Positions 1 to 8,331 are shown, numbered from the stretch's first letter. The stretch: DNA of 64,000 nucleotides from Streptomyces sp. AC550_RSS872 (GCF_019049285.1 NZ_JAGMUL010000008.1:62001-126000); one strand, 5' to 3'. Translations and numbers: made by a program. The notes: generated from the sequence alone by a model not told the origin.

Positions 1-121
1 TCTCCTTGGGCGGGTTCACGACGACGTCGAGCTTGCCGTCGTCGGTGGCGACCCGGCCGTCGCGGCCGTTCTCGGCGGTGGCGACGGCGGTGTACAGGAC
101 GTCGGACTGCTGGATGGACAT
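1..121 (-). CDS. ohr: Organic hydroperoxide resistance protein, OsmC/Ohr family (N-terminal part only)
   Basis: Only the first 40 codons are inside the window; the gene runs off the left edge. The protein begins MSIQQSDVLYTAVATAENGR and continues through a LDVVVNPPKE stretch, which is the usual start of actinobacterial Ohr. Family knowledge: Ohr is a cytoplasmic thiol peroxidase that reduces organic hydroperoxides with two cysteines; both cysteines lie further on and cannot be seen here. The ATG at 121 is preceded on the minus strand by a GAGGAGG purine run. The MarR gene at 1348 is not an obvious OhrR, since it lacks the usual N-terminal sensing cysteine. Confidence 0.85.
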   Translation of the reverse strand, partial: MSIQQSDVLYTAVATAENGRDGRVATDDGKLDVVVNPPKE

Positions 122-234
122 GCGGTGTCTTCCTCCTCGGTCCGTCGCGACTCGCGCCCACGATCGCGACGGAATTCGGAAAGAAGTTACCGCATGTCGG
201 AAATCCAGCACAGGTCAACGCCCGCCGGGGAGAC

Positions 235-1233
235 CTACAGCTTGACGATCATCTTCCCGGTGTTGTCGCCGCGCAGGACCCCGAGGAACGCCTCCAGGTT
301 GTTCTCGATGCCCTCGACGACCGTCTCGCGGTACTTCAGCTCGCCGGCGGCCACCCACGGGCCGACCTCGGACACGAACTGCGGCTGGAGGTCGTAGTGG
401 TCCCCGACGAGGACGCCCTCGACGCGGAGCCGGTTCTGGAGGATCTTGACCATGTTGCGCGGGCCGGGGGTCGGCTCGGTCGAGTTGTACTGGGAGATCA
501 TGCCGCAAATCACGGCACGGCCCCGGAGGTTGAGCGCACCGATGGCGGCCTCCAGGTGCTCGCCGCCGACATTGTCGAAGTAGACGTCGATGCCGTCCGG
601 GGCGGCCTCCTTGAGCTGCTCCCGGACCGGGCCGTTCTTGTAGTTGAACGCGGCGTCGAAGCCGTACTCCTCGACGAGGAGCTTGACCTTTTCGTCCGAG
701 CCGGCGGAGCCGATGACCCGGGAGGCGCCCTTGAGCCTGGCGATCTGGCCGACCTGGCCGCCGACGGCGCCCGCGGCACCCGAGACGAAGACCGCGTCAC
801 CCTCCTTGAAGGCGCCGACCCGCAGCAGACCCGCGTACGCGGTCAGGCCGGTCATCCCGAGGACGCCGAGGTAGGTGGAGAGCGGCGCGGCGTCCGGGTC
901 GACCTTGACGGCGCTCTTCGCGTCCACGGCGGCGTACTCGCGCCAGCCGAGGAAGTGCAGGACGTGGTCGCCGACGGCGATGCCCTCGGCGTTGGAGGCG
1001 ACGACCTCGCCGACGGCGCCGCCCTGCATGACCTTGCCGAGCTCGAAGGGGGCGACGTAGGACTTGGCCGACGACATGCGGCCGCGCATGTACGGGTCGA
1101 CGGAGAGGTACTTGTTGCGTACGAGCACCTGACCCTCGCCGGGGGTCGGCAGCTCGGCCTCCACCAGGGCGAAGTCATCGGCCTTGGGCCAGCCGACAGG
1201 GCGGGAGAGGAGGTGCCATTCGCGGTTGATCAT
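235..1233 (-). CDS. NADP-dependent oxidoreductase, MDR superfamily (PTGR/CurA type)
   Basis: A 332-residue zinc-independent medium-chain reductase. The N-terminal GroES-like part contains DPYMRGRM, and the Rossmann part contains SGAAGAVGGQVGQIA and YFDNVGG, both typical of prostaglandin reductase, leukotriene dehydrogenase and curcumin reductase relatives. These enzymes use NADPH to reduce the double bond of alpha,beta-unsaturated ketones or aldehydes in the cytoplasm; the substrate here is unknown. I chose the ATG at 1233 (MINREWHLL) because the family starts there and an AAGGG element lies just upstream; a longer frame to 1275 exists. It is divergent from a MarR regulator, and the space between holds palindromes, so the regulator probably controls it. 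Confidence 0.85.
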   Translation of the reverse strand: MINREWHLLSRPVGWPKADDFALVEAELPTPGEGQVLVRNKYLSVDPYMRGRMSSAKSYVAPFELGKVMQGGAVGEVVASNAEGIAVGDHVLHFLGWREYAAVDAKSAVKVDPDAAPLSTYLGVLGMTGLTAYAGLLRVGAFKEGDAVFVSGAAGAVGGQVGQIARLKGASRVIGSAGSDEKVKLLVEEYGFDAAFNYKNGPVREQLKEAAPDGIDVYFDNVGGEHLEAAIGALNLRGRAVICGMISQYNSTEPTPGPRNMVKILQNRLRVEGVLVGDHYDLQPQFVSEVGPWVAAGELKYRETVVEGIENNLEAFLGVLRGDNTGKMIVKL

Positions 1234-1287
1234 GGGGGTGCCCTTCCGGTGTACTGCGGGTGTGCCGTGCCGCATTTACTTCAACGT

Positions 1288-1338
1288 ATGAAACAACCAT
1301 GCGCCTGAATATTTCATGATGTCAAGTAACTGGGTTAC
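1288..1338. promoter_or_regulatory. Divergent control region with MarR-type palindromes
   Basis: Two inverted repeats lie between the oxidoreductase and the MarR gene: ATGAAA (1288-1293) facing TTTCAT (1312-1317), and the short palindrome GTAAC-TGG-GTTAC (1326-1338), which ends 9 bases before the MarR start. MarR dimers usually bind palindromes of this size in divergent promoters and are often relieved by small aromatic or oxidised ligands. The second palindrome leaves no room for a normal ribosome binding site, so the MarR message may be leaderless or nearly so. Binding is inferred. Confidence 0.55.
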
Positions 1339-1347
1339 CCTGAGACC

Positions 1348-1791
1348 ATGGCCACCCCACACAAGACCCGCCGCCCCGACGAGCTGACCCTCGAAGTCGT
1401 CGATCTCATCGGCTCCGTCGTGGCCCGCTACCACGAGGAGTACGAGGAGGCCGCCGCCGAGCACGCGCTCACCGGCGCGCAGGCGCGGCTGCTCAGCCTG
1501 CTGTCCCTGGAGCCACTGCCGATGCGGAAGCTGGCACAGCGGCTGCGCTGCGAGCCGTCGAACGTGACCGGCATCGTGGACCGCCTGGAGACCCGTGGCC
1601 TGGTGGAGCGGCGCCCGGACCCGGCGGACCGCCGCGTGAAGCTGGCCGCGGCGACGGAGGAGGGCCGCCAGGTGGCCCGCAGCCTGCGCGACTCCCTCCG
1701 GTTCGCCCGGGAGCCCCTGGCCGGGCTGTCGGAGGAGCAGCGGCTGACCTTGCGGGACCTGCTGCGCCGGATGCTGGGCGTGGACGTCTAG
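1348..1791 (+). CDS. MarR family transcriptional regulator
   Basis: A 147-residue winged-helix regulator of normal MarR length. The DNA-binding helices are visible as LAQRLRCEPSNVTGIVDRLE, followed by the wing RRPDPADRRVKLAAAT and a C-terminal dimerisation helix. The gene is divergent from the oxidoreductase at 235-1233 and a 13-bp palindrome lies right before its start, so autoregulation and control of the oxidoreductase are likely. The start ATG follows only a weak GAG purine run. The single cysteine is in the DNA-binding part, which argues against an OhrR-type peroxide sensor even though an ohr gene is nearby. Confidence 0.88.
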   Translation: MATPHKTRRPDELTLEVVDLIGSVVARYHEEYEEAAAEHALTGAQARLLSLLSLEPLPMRKLAQRLRCEPSNVTGIVDRLETRGLVERRPDPADRRVKLAAATEEGRQVARSLRDSLRFAREPLAGLSEEQRLTLRDLLRRMLGVDV

Positions 1792-1800
1792 AACCGGCAC

Positions 1801-1830
1801 CCCGGGGCCCCGGGGGCCCCGGGGGCGCCG
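1801..1830. terminator. All-G/C tandem palindromic run after marR
   Basis: Directly after the MarR stop the sequence consists of repeated CCCC/GGGG blocks with a period of about ten bases and no A or T. It can fold on itself in many registers and may act as a factor-type terminator between marR and the next gene. There is no T-tract. The function is a guess from structure and position. Confidence 0.35.
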
Positions 1831-1866
1831 GTTGCGGCGGGTCCGGGCCGGGGCGAGGATCGGAAC

Positions 1867-4668
1867 GTGGTGGTGTACCGCTCGGACAGCCGTGAGGGGT
1901 GTAACGGGCGTGACAGGCGGGACGCGCGCTCCCTCGGGGCGGGGGTGACTCCGGACGGGGACCCGGTGCTCGCCGCCCGGCTGACCGTGCCGACGGTTCC
2001 GGGGACGTTCGTCCGCCGGGAACGGCTCGTCGAGACGTTGACCGAGGGGGCCGGCCGGCCGCTGACCCTGGTCACCGGGCCCGCGGGGGCGGGCAAGACG
2101 CTGCTGGTCGCCGACTGGAGCACCGCCTGCGAACCGGGGGCCGTCGCCTGGCTGACCGTGGAGCCGCAGGACAGCGCGCCCGGTGTCTTCTGGTCCTACG
2201 TCCTGCATGCCCTGCGCCACCACGGGATCGCCCTGCCCGAGAACATCCGCGGCCCGGCCCGGCCCGGCGAGGTGGACCACTCGCTGCTGGCCCGGCTCGC
2301 GGCCTGGCTCAACGAACGGGACAGCAGGGTGATCCTCGTCCTGGACGAGTTCGACCGGGTGGCCGGCTCGGCCGCGGTTGCCGACGAGCTCCAGTTCGTG
2401 CTCCGCCACGCCGGCGACGGACTGCGCCTGGTGATCATCAGCCGCACCGAGCCGCTGCTGCCGCTGCACCGATACCGGGCCGCCGGTGAACTCGTCGACA
2501 TCCGCGCCGACGACCTGGCGTTCCGCGCCGAGGAGACGGCGACCCTGGTCGACCGGCACGGGCTGCCGCTGTCGGCCGAGGCCGCGCGCACGCTGACCGA
2601 ACGCACCGAGGGCTGGGCGGCGGGGCTGCGGCTGTGCGCCCTGGCCGCGCAGCGGGCCGCCGACCCGGAGAGCTTCCTGAACGACTTCGAGGCCGGGCAC
2701 AGCACGGTGGCCGACTTCCTGCTGGGCGAGGTGCTGCGCGCCCACCCCGCCGAGACCCAGGACCTGCTGCTGCGCACCAGCATCCTGGAGAGGACCCACC
2801 CCGACCTGGCCAACGCCCTCACCGGGCGGGACGACGCGGAGCCGGTCCTGGAGGCGCTGCAACGGGCGAACGCGTTCGTCGAGCCCCTCGGGCACTCCTG
2901 GTACCGGCTGCACTCGCTCTTCGCCGAGATCCTCCGGGTGCATCTGCGGGTGCGCCGGCCGGGCCTGGAGCCGGAGCTGCACCGTACGGCCGCCGAGTGG
3001 CTGAGCCGGGCGGGGCTGCTCGACGAGGCGCTGCGGCATGCGGCGGACGCGGGTGACTGGGAGCTGGCCGCCGCCGAGCTCGTCGACCATCTGGCGATCG
3101 GCCGGCTGCTGACCGGGCCGGCCGCCGAGCGACTGGACGGTCTCTTCGCCGGGATGGCACCGGAGGCGTCCGGCCCCGCGCCCGACCTGGTGCGCGCGGC
3201 GCGCGAGCTGGCCCACCACGACGTCGACCGGGGTGTCACGTATCTGCGGCGCGCGGAGGAGAACCTGCCGGACCTCGGCACCGACAGCACCGACGACGCC
3301 GCGGCGATGCGGCTGAGCTGTGCGGTGCTGCGGGTGCTGGCCGCCCGGGTGGTGGGCTCGGCGGACCTGGCGGAGACGGCGGCGCGGGACGCGGCGGAGG
3401 CGGAACAGGCCCTGCCCGCCGACCGGTTGGAGCGCAGTCCGGAGCTGACGGCCCTGATGCTCACCGACCTCGGTTCGGCCCAGCTGTGGGCGGGCCGGTT
3501 CGACGCCGCCCGCGCCACGCTGTCCGCCGCCGTCGACACCGCCGAGGGGCTGCCGACGGCGTTCCCCCGGCACGAGGCGCCTGGGCGTGTGGCGAACGTC
3601 CCTCCCCCAGAGGGGGCACCCCCAGCCGGGCGGACGACGGGACTTTCGCAGCACGCCCTGAGCCGGCTGGCACTGATCGACTTCCTGCACGGCCGGCCCG
3701 GCCAGGCCGAGGCGCATGCCCGGGGGGCGGTCGCGGAGGCGGAGCGTTCGGGGCTGCCGGTGCCGTACCGCACCGGGATGGCCCAGCTCGTGCTGGCCGC
3801 GGTCGCCGTCGACCGCGACGACCTGACGGCCGCCCAGGACCATCTCGACCAGGCGGCCGCCACGTCCGCCGCCACCCGCGACCCCCTCATGGCCGTGGAA
3901 CTGGCGATCCTGCGCTCCCGGCTGCTGGTCGCGAGGGGCGACCCCCGGGCGGCGCTGCTCGCTCTCGACGACATGACACGGCAGCCCCTGGTCTCCGCCG
4001 AGCCCTCCCCCTGGGTGAGCGACCGCATCGCCATGGCCACGGCCGCGGCGCATCTGGCGGACGGCGATCCGAGGGCGGCGGTGAAGGTCTTCGAGGAACA
4101 GCCGCTGCACAGCCCGGAGAGCCGGGCGGCCGAGGCCCGCGCCCGGGTGGCCGCCGGCGACGGCGAAGGGGCGCTGCGGATTCTCGACGCGCTCCCCGAT
4201 CCCCAGGACCAGGGACCGGCCGTCGACGTGTGGCTGCTGCTGACCCGTGCGCAGGTTGCCGAGGCGACCGGTGACTCCCCGGCCGCGGAGGGCCTGGTGC
4301 TGCGGGCCCTGGCGGCGGCTCGTCCGCATCAGCTCAGGCGGCCGTTCCGGGAGGCCGGGCCCTGGCTCGGCCGGCTGCTGCGCCGGCCCGCGCTCGCCCG
4401 GGAACACACCTGGCTGACCGGCACGCTCGCGCCGTTGCAGGCCGCCTCTCCGCAGCGGACGCAGGCCCCGCGCCCGGAGCCGCTCAGCGCCCGGGAACAG
4501 GACGTCCTCGAACGGCTGGCCCAACTCATGTCCACCGAGGAGATCGCCGCCGACCTGCATCTGTCGGTCAACACCGTGAAGACGCACCTGAAGAGCATCT
4601 ACCGCAAGCTCGCCGCCACCCGGCGCGGCGAGGCCGTCCGCAGGGCCCGCGAACTCGGGCTGCTCTGA
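1867..4668 (+). CDS. LAL-type LuxR family ATP-binding transcriptional regulator
   Basis: A 933-residue MalT/LAL-like protein. Residues 71-78 are the Walker A motif GPAGAGKT, and VILVLDEFD near 155-163 is Walker B. A long helical sensor region follows, and the last 60 residues are a LuxR-type helix-turn-helix (LSAREQDVL, then EEIAADLHLSVNTVKTHL). Such STAND ATPases bind a ligand through the helical repeats, oligomerise and activate transcription. The GTG at 1867 is chosen because GAGGA sits seven bases upstream. It is not obviously tied to its neighbours. An odd proline-rich stretch encoded around 3595-3640 is a short palindromic repeat read in frame, so this part of the sensor domain differs from its surroundings. 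Confidence 0.88.
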   Translation: MVVYRSDSREGCNGRDRRDARSLGAGVTPDGDPVLAARLTVPTVPGTFVRRERLVETLTEGAGRPLTLVTGPAGAGKTLLVADWSTACEPGAVAWLTVEPQDSAPGVFWSYVLHALRHHGIALPENIRGPARPGEVDHSLLARLAAWLNERDSRVILVLDEFDRVAGSAAVADELQFVLRHAGDGLRLVIISRTEPLLPLHRYRAAGELVDIRADDLAFRAEETATLVDRHGLPLSAEAARTLTERTEGWAAGLRLCALAAQRAADPESFLNDFEAGHSTVADFLLGEVLRAHPAETQDLLLRTSILERTHPDLANALTGRDDAEPVLEALQRANAFVEPLGHSWYRLHSLFAEILRVHLRVRRPGLEPELHRTAAEWLSRAGLLDEALRHAADAGDWELAAAELVDHLAIGRLLTGPAAERLDGLFAGMAPEASGPAPDLVRAARELAHHDVDRGVTYLRRAEENLPDLGTDSTDDAAAMRLSCAVLRVLAARVVGSADLAETAARDAAEAEQALPADRLERSPELTALMLTDLGSAQLWAGRFDAARATLSAAVDTAEGLPTAFPRHEAPGRVANVPPPEGAPPAGRTTGLSQHALSRLALIDFLHGRPGQAEAHARGAVAEAERSGLPVPYRTGMAQLVLAAVAVDRDDLTAAQDHLDQAAATSAATRDPLMAVELAILRSRLLVARGDPRAALLALDDMTRQPLVSAEPSPWVSDRIAMATAAAHLADGDPRAAVKVFEEQPLHSPESRAAEARARVAAGDGEGALRILDALPDPQDQGPAVDVWLLLTRAQVAEATGDSPAAEGLVLRALAAARPHQLRRPFREAGPWLGRLLRRPALAREHTWLTGTLAPLQAASPQRTQAPRPEPLSAREQDVLERLAQLMSTEEIAADLHLSVNTVKTHLKSIYRKLAATRRGEAVRRARELGLL
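3601..3625. repeat. Short C/G-run palindromic repeat inside a coding frame
   Basis: The run CCCCC-AGA-GGGGG followed by CACCCCCAG forms a small hairpin. Similar C-run/G-run pieces are common between genes in Streptomyces. Here the copy is in frame inside the LAL regulator and encodes the proline-rich stretch NVPPPEGAPPAG within an otherwise helical domain, so it looks like an insertion tolerated in a surface loop. The dispersed-repeat status is from memory of the genus and not tested. Confidence 0.5.
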
Positions 4669-4703
4669 CGGACTCGGAGACGGAACCGGACTGTACCGAC
4701 GTG

Positions 4704-4722
4704 TCACCTCGCCCGGGTGATG
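4704..4722 (+). promoter_or_regulatory. 19-bp palindrome, shared stress-regulon motif (copy 1)
   Basis: TCACCTCGCCCGGGTGATG, ending 32 bases before the start at 4755. The arms TCACC and GGTGA are inverted. Closely similar 19-mers occur at 5497, 9672, 10693 and 12261, with a weaker one at 9044, each upstream of a gene of the same cluster. Confidence 0.6.
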
Positions 4723-4754
4723 CCCCTGCGTGCCCCGTCGCCCAGCATGAGGGC

Positions 4755-4952
4755 ATGCGCTACGAGATCCGCGTCGACGGGGAGATGTCGGACGAGCTGA
4801 CCACGGCGTTCCCCGAGTTGAAGACGTTCGTCGTCCCCACCCAGACCGTGCTGTACGGCCCGGTCGACGACGAGGCGCATCTCTACGGCCTGTTGGTCCG
4901 GTTCCAGTCGCTGGGGCTGCGCGTGGCCGAGTTCCGCCAGCTCCCGGAGTGA
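4755..4952 (+). CDS. Small hypothetical protein (MRYEIRVDG family)
   Basis: A 65-residue soluble protein beginning MRYEIRVDGEMSDELTTAFP and ending with a leucine-rich LGLRVAEFRQLPE segment. The ATG at 4755 follows GAGGGC at a suitable distance; an upstream start at 4701 would put the palindrome at 4704 inside the gene. I do not know its function. A decayed relative lies at 8194-8331 (VRYEIRAEGRW, then VVLSGQTVASGPV in another frame), so the family has been duplicated within this cluster. The spacing of the palindrome suggests it belongs to the same regulon as the SHOCT and DUF2252 genes. Confidence 0.7.
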   Translation: MRYEIRVDGEMSDELTTAFPELKTFVVPTQTVLYGPVDDEAHLYGLLVRFQSLGLRVAEFRQLPE

Positions 4953-4997
4953 GAGCGGGAGCTTTCGGAGCAGTGATCGGAGCAGTGACGGGATCGC

Positions 4998-5408
4998 TCA
5001 GCCCGCGAGGACCTTCGCCTTGGCCTGCTCGTACTCCGCGTCGGTGATGTCGCCGTGGTCGTGCAGCCCGGCGAGCCTGGTCAGCTCGTCCACGCGGGTC
5101 GCCCGGGCCTCACCGGCGGCCGGGGTTCCGGCGGCCGCCTCCTGGACGTAGGAGCGGAACGCCTGCTCCTGCCGCTGCATCTGGCGCACGTCACGCTCGC
5201 CCATGCCGCGGCCTCGGGCGATCAGGTAGACGAAGACACCGAGGTACGGCAGCACACACACGAAGACCGTCCAGCCCGCCTTGGCTCCGCCGCCCATGGT
5301 GTCGTCCCGGAAGATGTCGCCGATGACCCGGAACAGCAGCACGAACCACATGACCCACAGGAAGAACCAGAGCATGGTCAGGAACGCGTTGAGCAGCGGA
5401 TAGTCCAC
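4998..5408 (-). CDS. SHOCT domain membrane protein (PLDc_N-like membrane part), paralogue 1
   Basis: A 136-residue protein with two membrane helices (LTMLWFFLWVMWFVLLFRVI and VFVCVLPYLGVFVYLIA), a charged GRGMGERD linker, and a C-terminal SHOCT motif LHDHGDITDAEYEQAKAKVL. SHOCT segments are short helical oligomerisation modules; the molecular role is unknown. The start is the GTG at 5408, which has GGAGG six bases upstream and aligns with the ATG of its paralogue at 9180-9584. The palindrome copy at 5497 lies 88 bases upstream, the same spacing as for the paralogue, suggesting common induction. Confidence 0.82.
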   Translation of the reverse strand: MDYPLLNAFLTMLWFFLWVMWFVLLFRVIGDIFRDDTMGGGAKAGWTVFVCVLPYLGVFVYLIARGRGMGERDVRQMQRQEQAFRSYVQEAAAGTPAAGEARATRVDELTRLAGLHDHGDITDAEYEQAKAKVLAG

Positions 5409-5955
5409 GGTTTCCTCCACTTGCCGGCCGCCGAGAGGGCCACGACGGCGCTCGGAGCCTGTCGTGCTCCACGCTGCGCCTGTCGGCCCGGGACGGCATC
5501 ACCCGGAGCGGGTGGGGGTGTCGCGGTCAGCCGAGGACCAGCGGACAACGCGGGTCTGGGAGCAGCGGAGGCCGTCTGTCAGCTGTCGGAGGACGGCCGA
5601 CGGCCCGGCGCCGACGACAGCACCGGTGCGCTGGTGGGCCACCGCCGTGTACGGGAGACGGACGAGAGGGGCGCCGCGCAGAACACGACGGGACTTGAAC
5701 CAGGAACGGGCCGCCCACGACGGAGACCGGCGACTGCCTCGGGCGGGCCGGGCCGATGCGGCGGACGGCGAAGGCGGCAAGGGGTTCGGGGAGGCGCGCA
5801 CCGCCCCCGAGCTCTCGGCCGCCGCGCTCCCCCGTGGCGGGTGAGGCGCGGGGTGCGTGCTTCGGATGCGATGGGGGGAGCGGCGGGGCGTGTACCGGCC
5901 GGCCGCTGCACAGCCGGCACCGTCGGCGTGCCGGGCCGACTCGGCGAGGTGGAGC
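5409..5955. other. Gene-free stretch between SHOCT protein and MFS gene
   Basis: No coding frame here has a plausible start, ribosome site and protein-like composition. It contains the shared palindrome at 5497-5515 and presumably divergent promoters for 4998-5408 and 5956-7584. A tRNA T-loop-like string on the minus strand near 5690 has no matching stem and was rejected. Confidence 0.5.
5497..5515 (-). promoter_or_regulatory. 19-bp palindrome, shared stress-regulon motif (copy 2)
   Basis: Read on the minus strand this is CCACCCGCTCCGGGTGATG, 88 bases upstream of the SHOCT protein start at 5408. It keeps the GGGTGATG right arm of copy 1. It could also serve the divergent MFS gene. Confidence 0.6.
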
Positions 5956-7584
5956 GTGAAGCACTGGCGGGCTCTGATCGTCCTCGGGACGGCCCAGTTC
6001 TTGATGGTCCTGGACACCTCCGTCATGAACGTGTCCATCAGTCAGCTGGTCGAGGACTTCGACACCGAGGTCACCGCCATCCAGGCGGTCATCACGTTGT
6101 ACGCGCTGGTCATGGCGGCGTTCATGATCATCGGTGGCAGGTTCGGGGACATCCTGGGGCGTCGTCGCATGTTCCTGCTGGGGCTGGTCGTCTACGGCGC
6201 CGGGTCGGCCCTGACCGCCGCGGCACCCACGCTGTGGGTCCTCGCGCTGGGGTGGTCGGTCATCGAGGGACTCGGAGCGGCCATGGTGCTGCCGGCCATG
6301 GCCGCCCTCGTCGCGGAGTCGTACCGCGGGCGGGAACGGGCCGTCGCCTACGCGGTCATCGGCGGGCTCGCCGGCGCCGGGATCGCGGTCGGCCCGCTGC
6401 TGGGCGGCTGGGTGACGACGTACCTCACCTGGCGGCTGGTCTTCGCCGGCGAGGTCGTGGTCGTCGTGGCCGTGCTGCTGTGCCGCCGGGTGATCCCGAC
6501 GTCCGCCCCGGCCGGCCCACGTCCCCGGCTGGACGGAGTCGGCGCGGCACTCTCCGCGGCCGGGCTGGGGCTGGGCGTGCTCGGGGTGCTACAGAGCAGC
6601 ACGTGGGGCTGGGTGCAGCCCCGCAACCCTCCGTTCACCGTCTTCGGCTTCGCCCCGACGCTGCTCGTCATAGGGGCAGGGGTGGCCCTCCTGGCCGTCT
6701 TCCGGCACTGGGAGCGGCGGCGGGAGCACCAGGGCGCCGACCCCCTCGTGCACCTGTCCCTGTTGGGCAGACCCGTGCTGCGGTCCGGCCTGATGACGCT
6801 GCTGAGCCAGAACCTCATCCTGCTGGGGCTGTTCTTCGCCATCCCGCTGTACTTGCAGGTGGTTCAGGGGTTCAACGCCTTCGAGACGGGGCTGCGCCTG
6901 CTCCCGGTGTCCGTGACCATGTTCGTGACCTCCCTGTCCGCGTCCTCGCTCGGGCGGGTCATGGGGCCACGCCGGGTGGTCCGACTGGCCCTGGTGACCC
7001 TGGCGGCGGCCATCGTGTGGCTGCTGGCCACCATCGACCCGGTCATCGACGACGCACAGTTCGCCGGAGCCATGGCCCTGCTGGGCGTGGGCGTCGGCCT
7101 GCTCGCCTCCCAGCTGGGCAACGTCGTCCAGTCCGGCGTCGGTGAGGAGGAACGCAGTGAGGCCGGAGGGCTCCAGTTCACGGCACAGAATCTGGGCTCC
7201 GCACTGGGCACGGCCCTCATCGGGTCGATCCTCATCGGCGCGCTGGCCCACGCCTTCACCACACAGGTGGACGACAATCCGCAGCTGTCGCAACAGACCC
7301 GTGAGCAGGTCGGCGTCGCGCTCCAGGCCGGGATCACCTTCGTCTCCACCGATCAGGTGCGCTCGGCGGCCGAGCGTGCCGGATTGCCGTCGTCCCAGGT
7401 CGACGCCGTCGCTGATTCCTACGCCTCCGCGCAGTTGCAGGGGCTGAAGGCGGCGATCCTGGCCACTGGTGGCGTCGCTCTTGCCGGCTTCCTGGTCACG
7501 CCGTCCCTGCCGAACGCCCGGGAAAAGCATCCGCGGCAGCCGGACGCCGGTGTTCCTGCCGGAGCGAGCGGATCGACGCGCTGA
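5956..7584 (+). CDS. MFS transporter, DHA2 family drug-efflux type
   Basis: A 542-residue polytopic membrane protein. The N-terminal ALIVLGTAQFLMVLDTSVMN and the loop GGRFGDILGRRRMF are hallmarks of DHA2 (14-helix) proton antiporters, which usually export drugs or small metabolites. The start GTG at 5956 is preceded by GAGGTGGAGC; an upstream in-frame extension has no membrane character and was not used. A small membrane protein follows after 19 bases on the same strand (7604-8131), probably in one transcript. The substrate is not predictable from the sequence. Confidence 0.85.
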   Translation: MKHWRALIVLGTAQFLMVLDTSVMNVSISQLVEDFDTEVTAIQAVITLYALVMAAFMIIGGRFGDILGRRRMFLLGLVVYGAGSALTAAAPTLWVLALGWSVIEGLGAAMVLPAMAALVAESYRGRERAVAYAVIGGLAGAGIAVGPLLGGWVTTYLTWRLVFAGEVVVVVAVLLCRRVIPTSAPAGPRPRLDGVGAALSAAGLGLGVLGVLQSSTWGWVQPRNPPFTVFGFAPTLLVIGAGVALLAVFRHWERRREHQGADPLVHLSLLGRPVLRSGLMTLLSQNLILLGLFFAIPLYLQVVQGFNAFETGLRLLPVSVTMFVTSLSASSLGRVMGPRRVVRLALVTLAAAIVWLLATIDPVIDDAQFAGAMALLGVGVGLLASQLGNVVQSGVGEEERSEAGGLQFTAQNLGSALGTALIGSILIGALAHAFTTQVDDNPQLSQQTREQVGVALQAGITFVSTDQVRSAAERAGLPSSQVDAVADSYASAQLQGLKAAILATGGVALAGFLVTPSLPNAREKHPRQPDAGVPAGASGSTR

Positions 7585-7603
7585 GCTCGGGAGGGAGCTG
7601 CCG

Positions 7604-8131
7604 ATGCCCAGGATCAGGCCGGGCCCTGCCAGGGCTCGCGGGGCACCCCGTACCGGGCGCAGGGCACACGCGGACTACACGGGCGGCGTCTACGGATCCA
7701 TGCTCGCGGCTTCCGTGGTGGTCGGCGCGGGTTCCCTGGGCTCGTTCCCCCGCCTCGAACTGGTGCTGCTGCTGTTGTTCACCGGAGGGGTGTTCTGGAT
7801 CGCGCACGTGCACGCCCAGCTGTTCGGGACGCGCCTGGCACAACAGGCTCCCGACCGCCGGGTCGTGCTGCACGTGTGCCGTGACGAGTGGCCGATCGTC
7901 AAGGCCGCCGTCCCGCCGGCGGCCGCGGTAGCCGTCAGTCCGCTCCTGGGGCTGGACGTGCGAGGTGCCCTCTGGCTGGCTCTCTTCGTCGCCGTGGCCG
8001 GCCAGGTGGGCTGGTCCGTGGCCGCTGCACGCCGCGCCGGTGCTCCGCGGCGGCTCATGGCCGCCACCGCAACGGTCAACCTGTTGCTCGGCCTGCTGAT
8101 CGTCTCCTTCAAGATCGTTCTGACGCACTGA
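7604..8131 (+). CDS. Hypothetical four-helix membrane protein
   Basis: A 175-residue protein with a basic arginine-rich N-terminus and about four membrane helices (for example LASVVVGAGSLGSF and the last helix LLGLLIVSFKIVLTH), separated by RVVLHVCRDEWPIVKAAVP. The ATG at 7604 follows GAGGGAG at seven bases. It lies 19 bases after the MFS exporter and is probably cotranscribed, so it may assist the exporter or belong to the same stress response. No family recognised with confidence; similar small membrane proteins are common next to stress genes in Streptomyces. Confidence 0.7.
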   Translation: MPRIRPGPARARGAPRTGRRAHADYTGGVYGSMLAASVVVGAGSLGSFPRLELVLLLLFTGGVFWIAHVHAQLFGTRLAQQAPDRRVVLHVCRDEWPIVKAAVPPAAAVAVSPLLGLDVRGALWLALFVAVAGQVGWSVAAARRAGAPRRLMAATATVNLLLGLLIVSFKIVLTH

Positions 8132-8193
8132 TCCTCTGCCGCACGGATCCTCTGACGCACTGATCCGTGGGGCGGGCAGCCGGGCCACCGCTC

Positions 8194-8331
8194 GTGCGCT
8201 ACGAAATCCGAGCCGAGGGACGCTGGTCGGAAACGTCGGCCAGAGCCTTTCCGGTGCCGGGGCCGTGGTGCTGTCCGGCCAGACCGTCGCGTCCGGCCCT
8301 GTCGTGGCGCTGGGCGGTCATGACCGGGCCT
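8194..8331 (+). pseudogene. Decayed, frameshifted copy of the 4755-4952 family
   Basis: The frame from GTG 8194 reads VRYEIRAEGRWSETSARAFP, matching the start of the 65-residue protein at 4755. After that the match continues one frame over as VVLSGQTVASGPVVALGGHD, matching FVVPTQTVLYGPV of the intact gene. The copy then runs into the 3-prime end of the channel gene on the opposite strand and loses its own end. One frameshift plus truncation makes it a pseudogene. Confidence 0.65.

Noticed and set aside
1276..4707. An 1143-codon open frame on the minus strand
   Set aside because: It is antisense to the MarR and LAL genes, which have clear motifs and ribosome sites; the antisense product has no recognisable feature.
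5680..5720. tRNA-like T-loop string GGTTCAAGTCC on the minus strand
   Set aside because: It matches the B-box, but the flanking bases do not form a T-stem, there is no acceptor or anticodon arm nearby, and no integrase gene suggests an attachment site.
8140..8170. Near-direct repeat CTGATCC/GGATCCTCTG after 8131
   Set aside because: Only two or three imperfect short units; too little to call a repeat or regulatory site.
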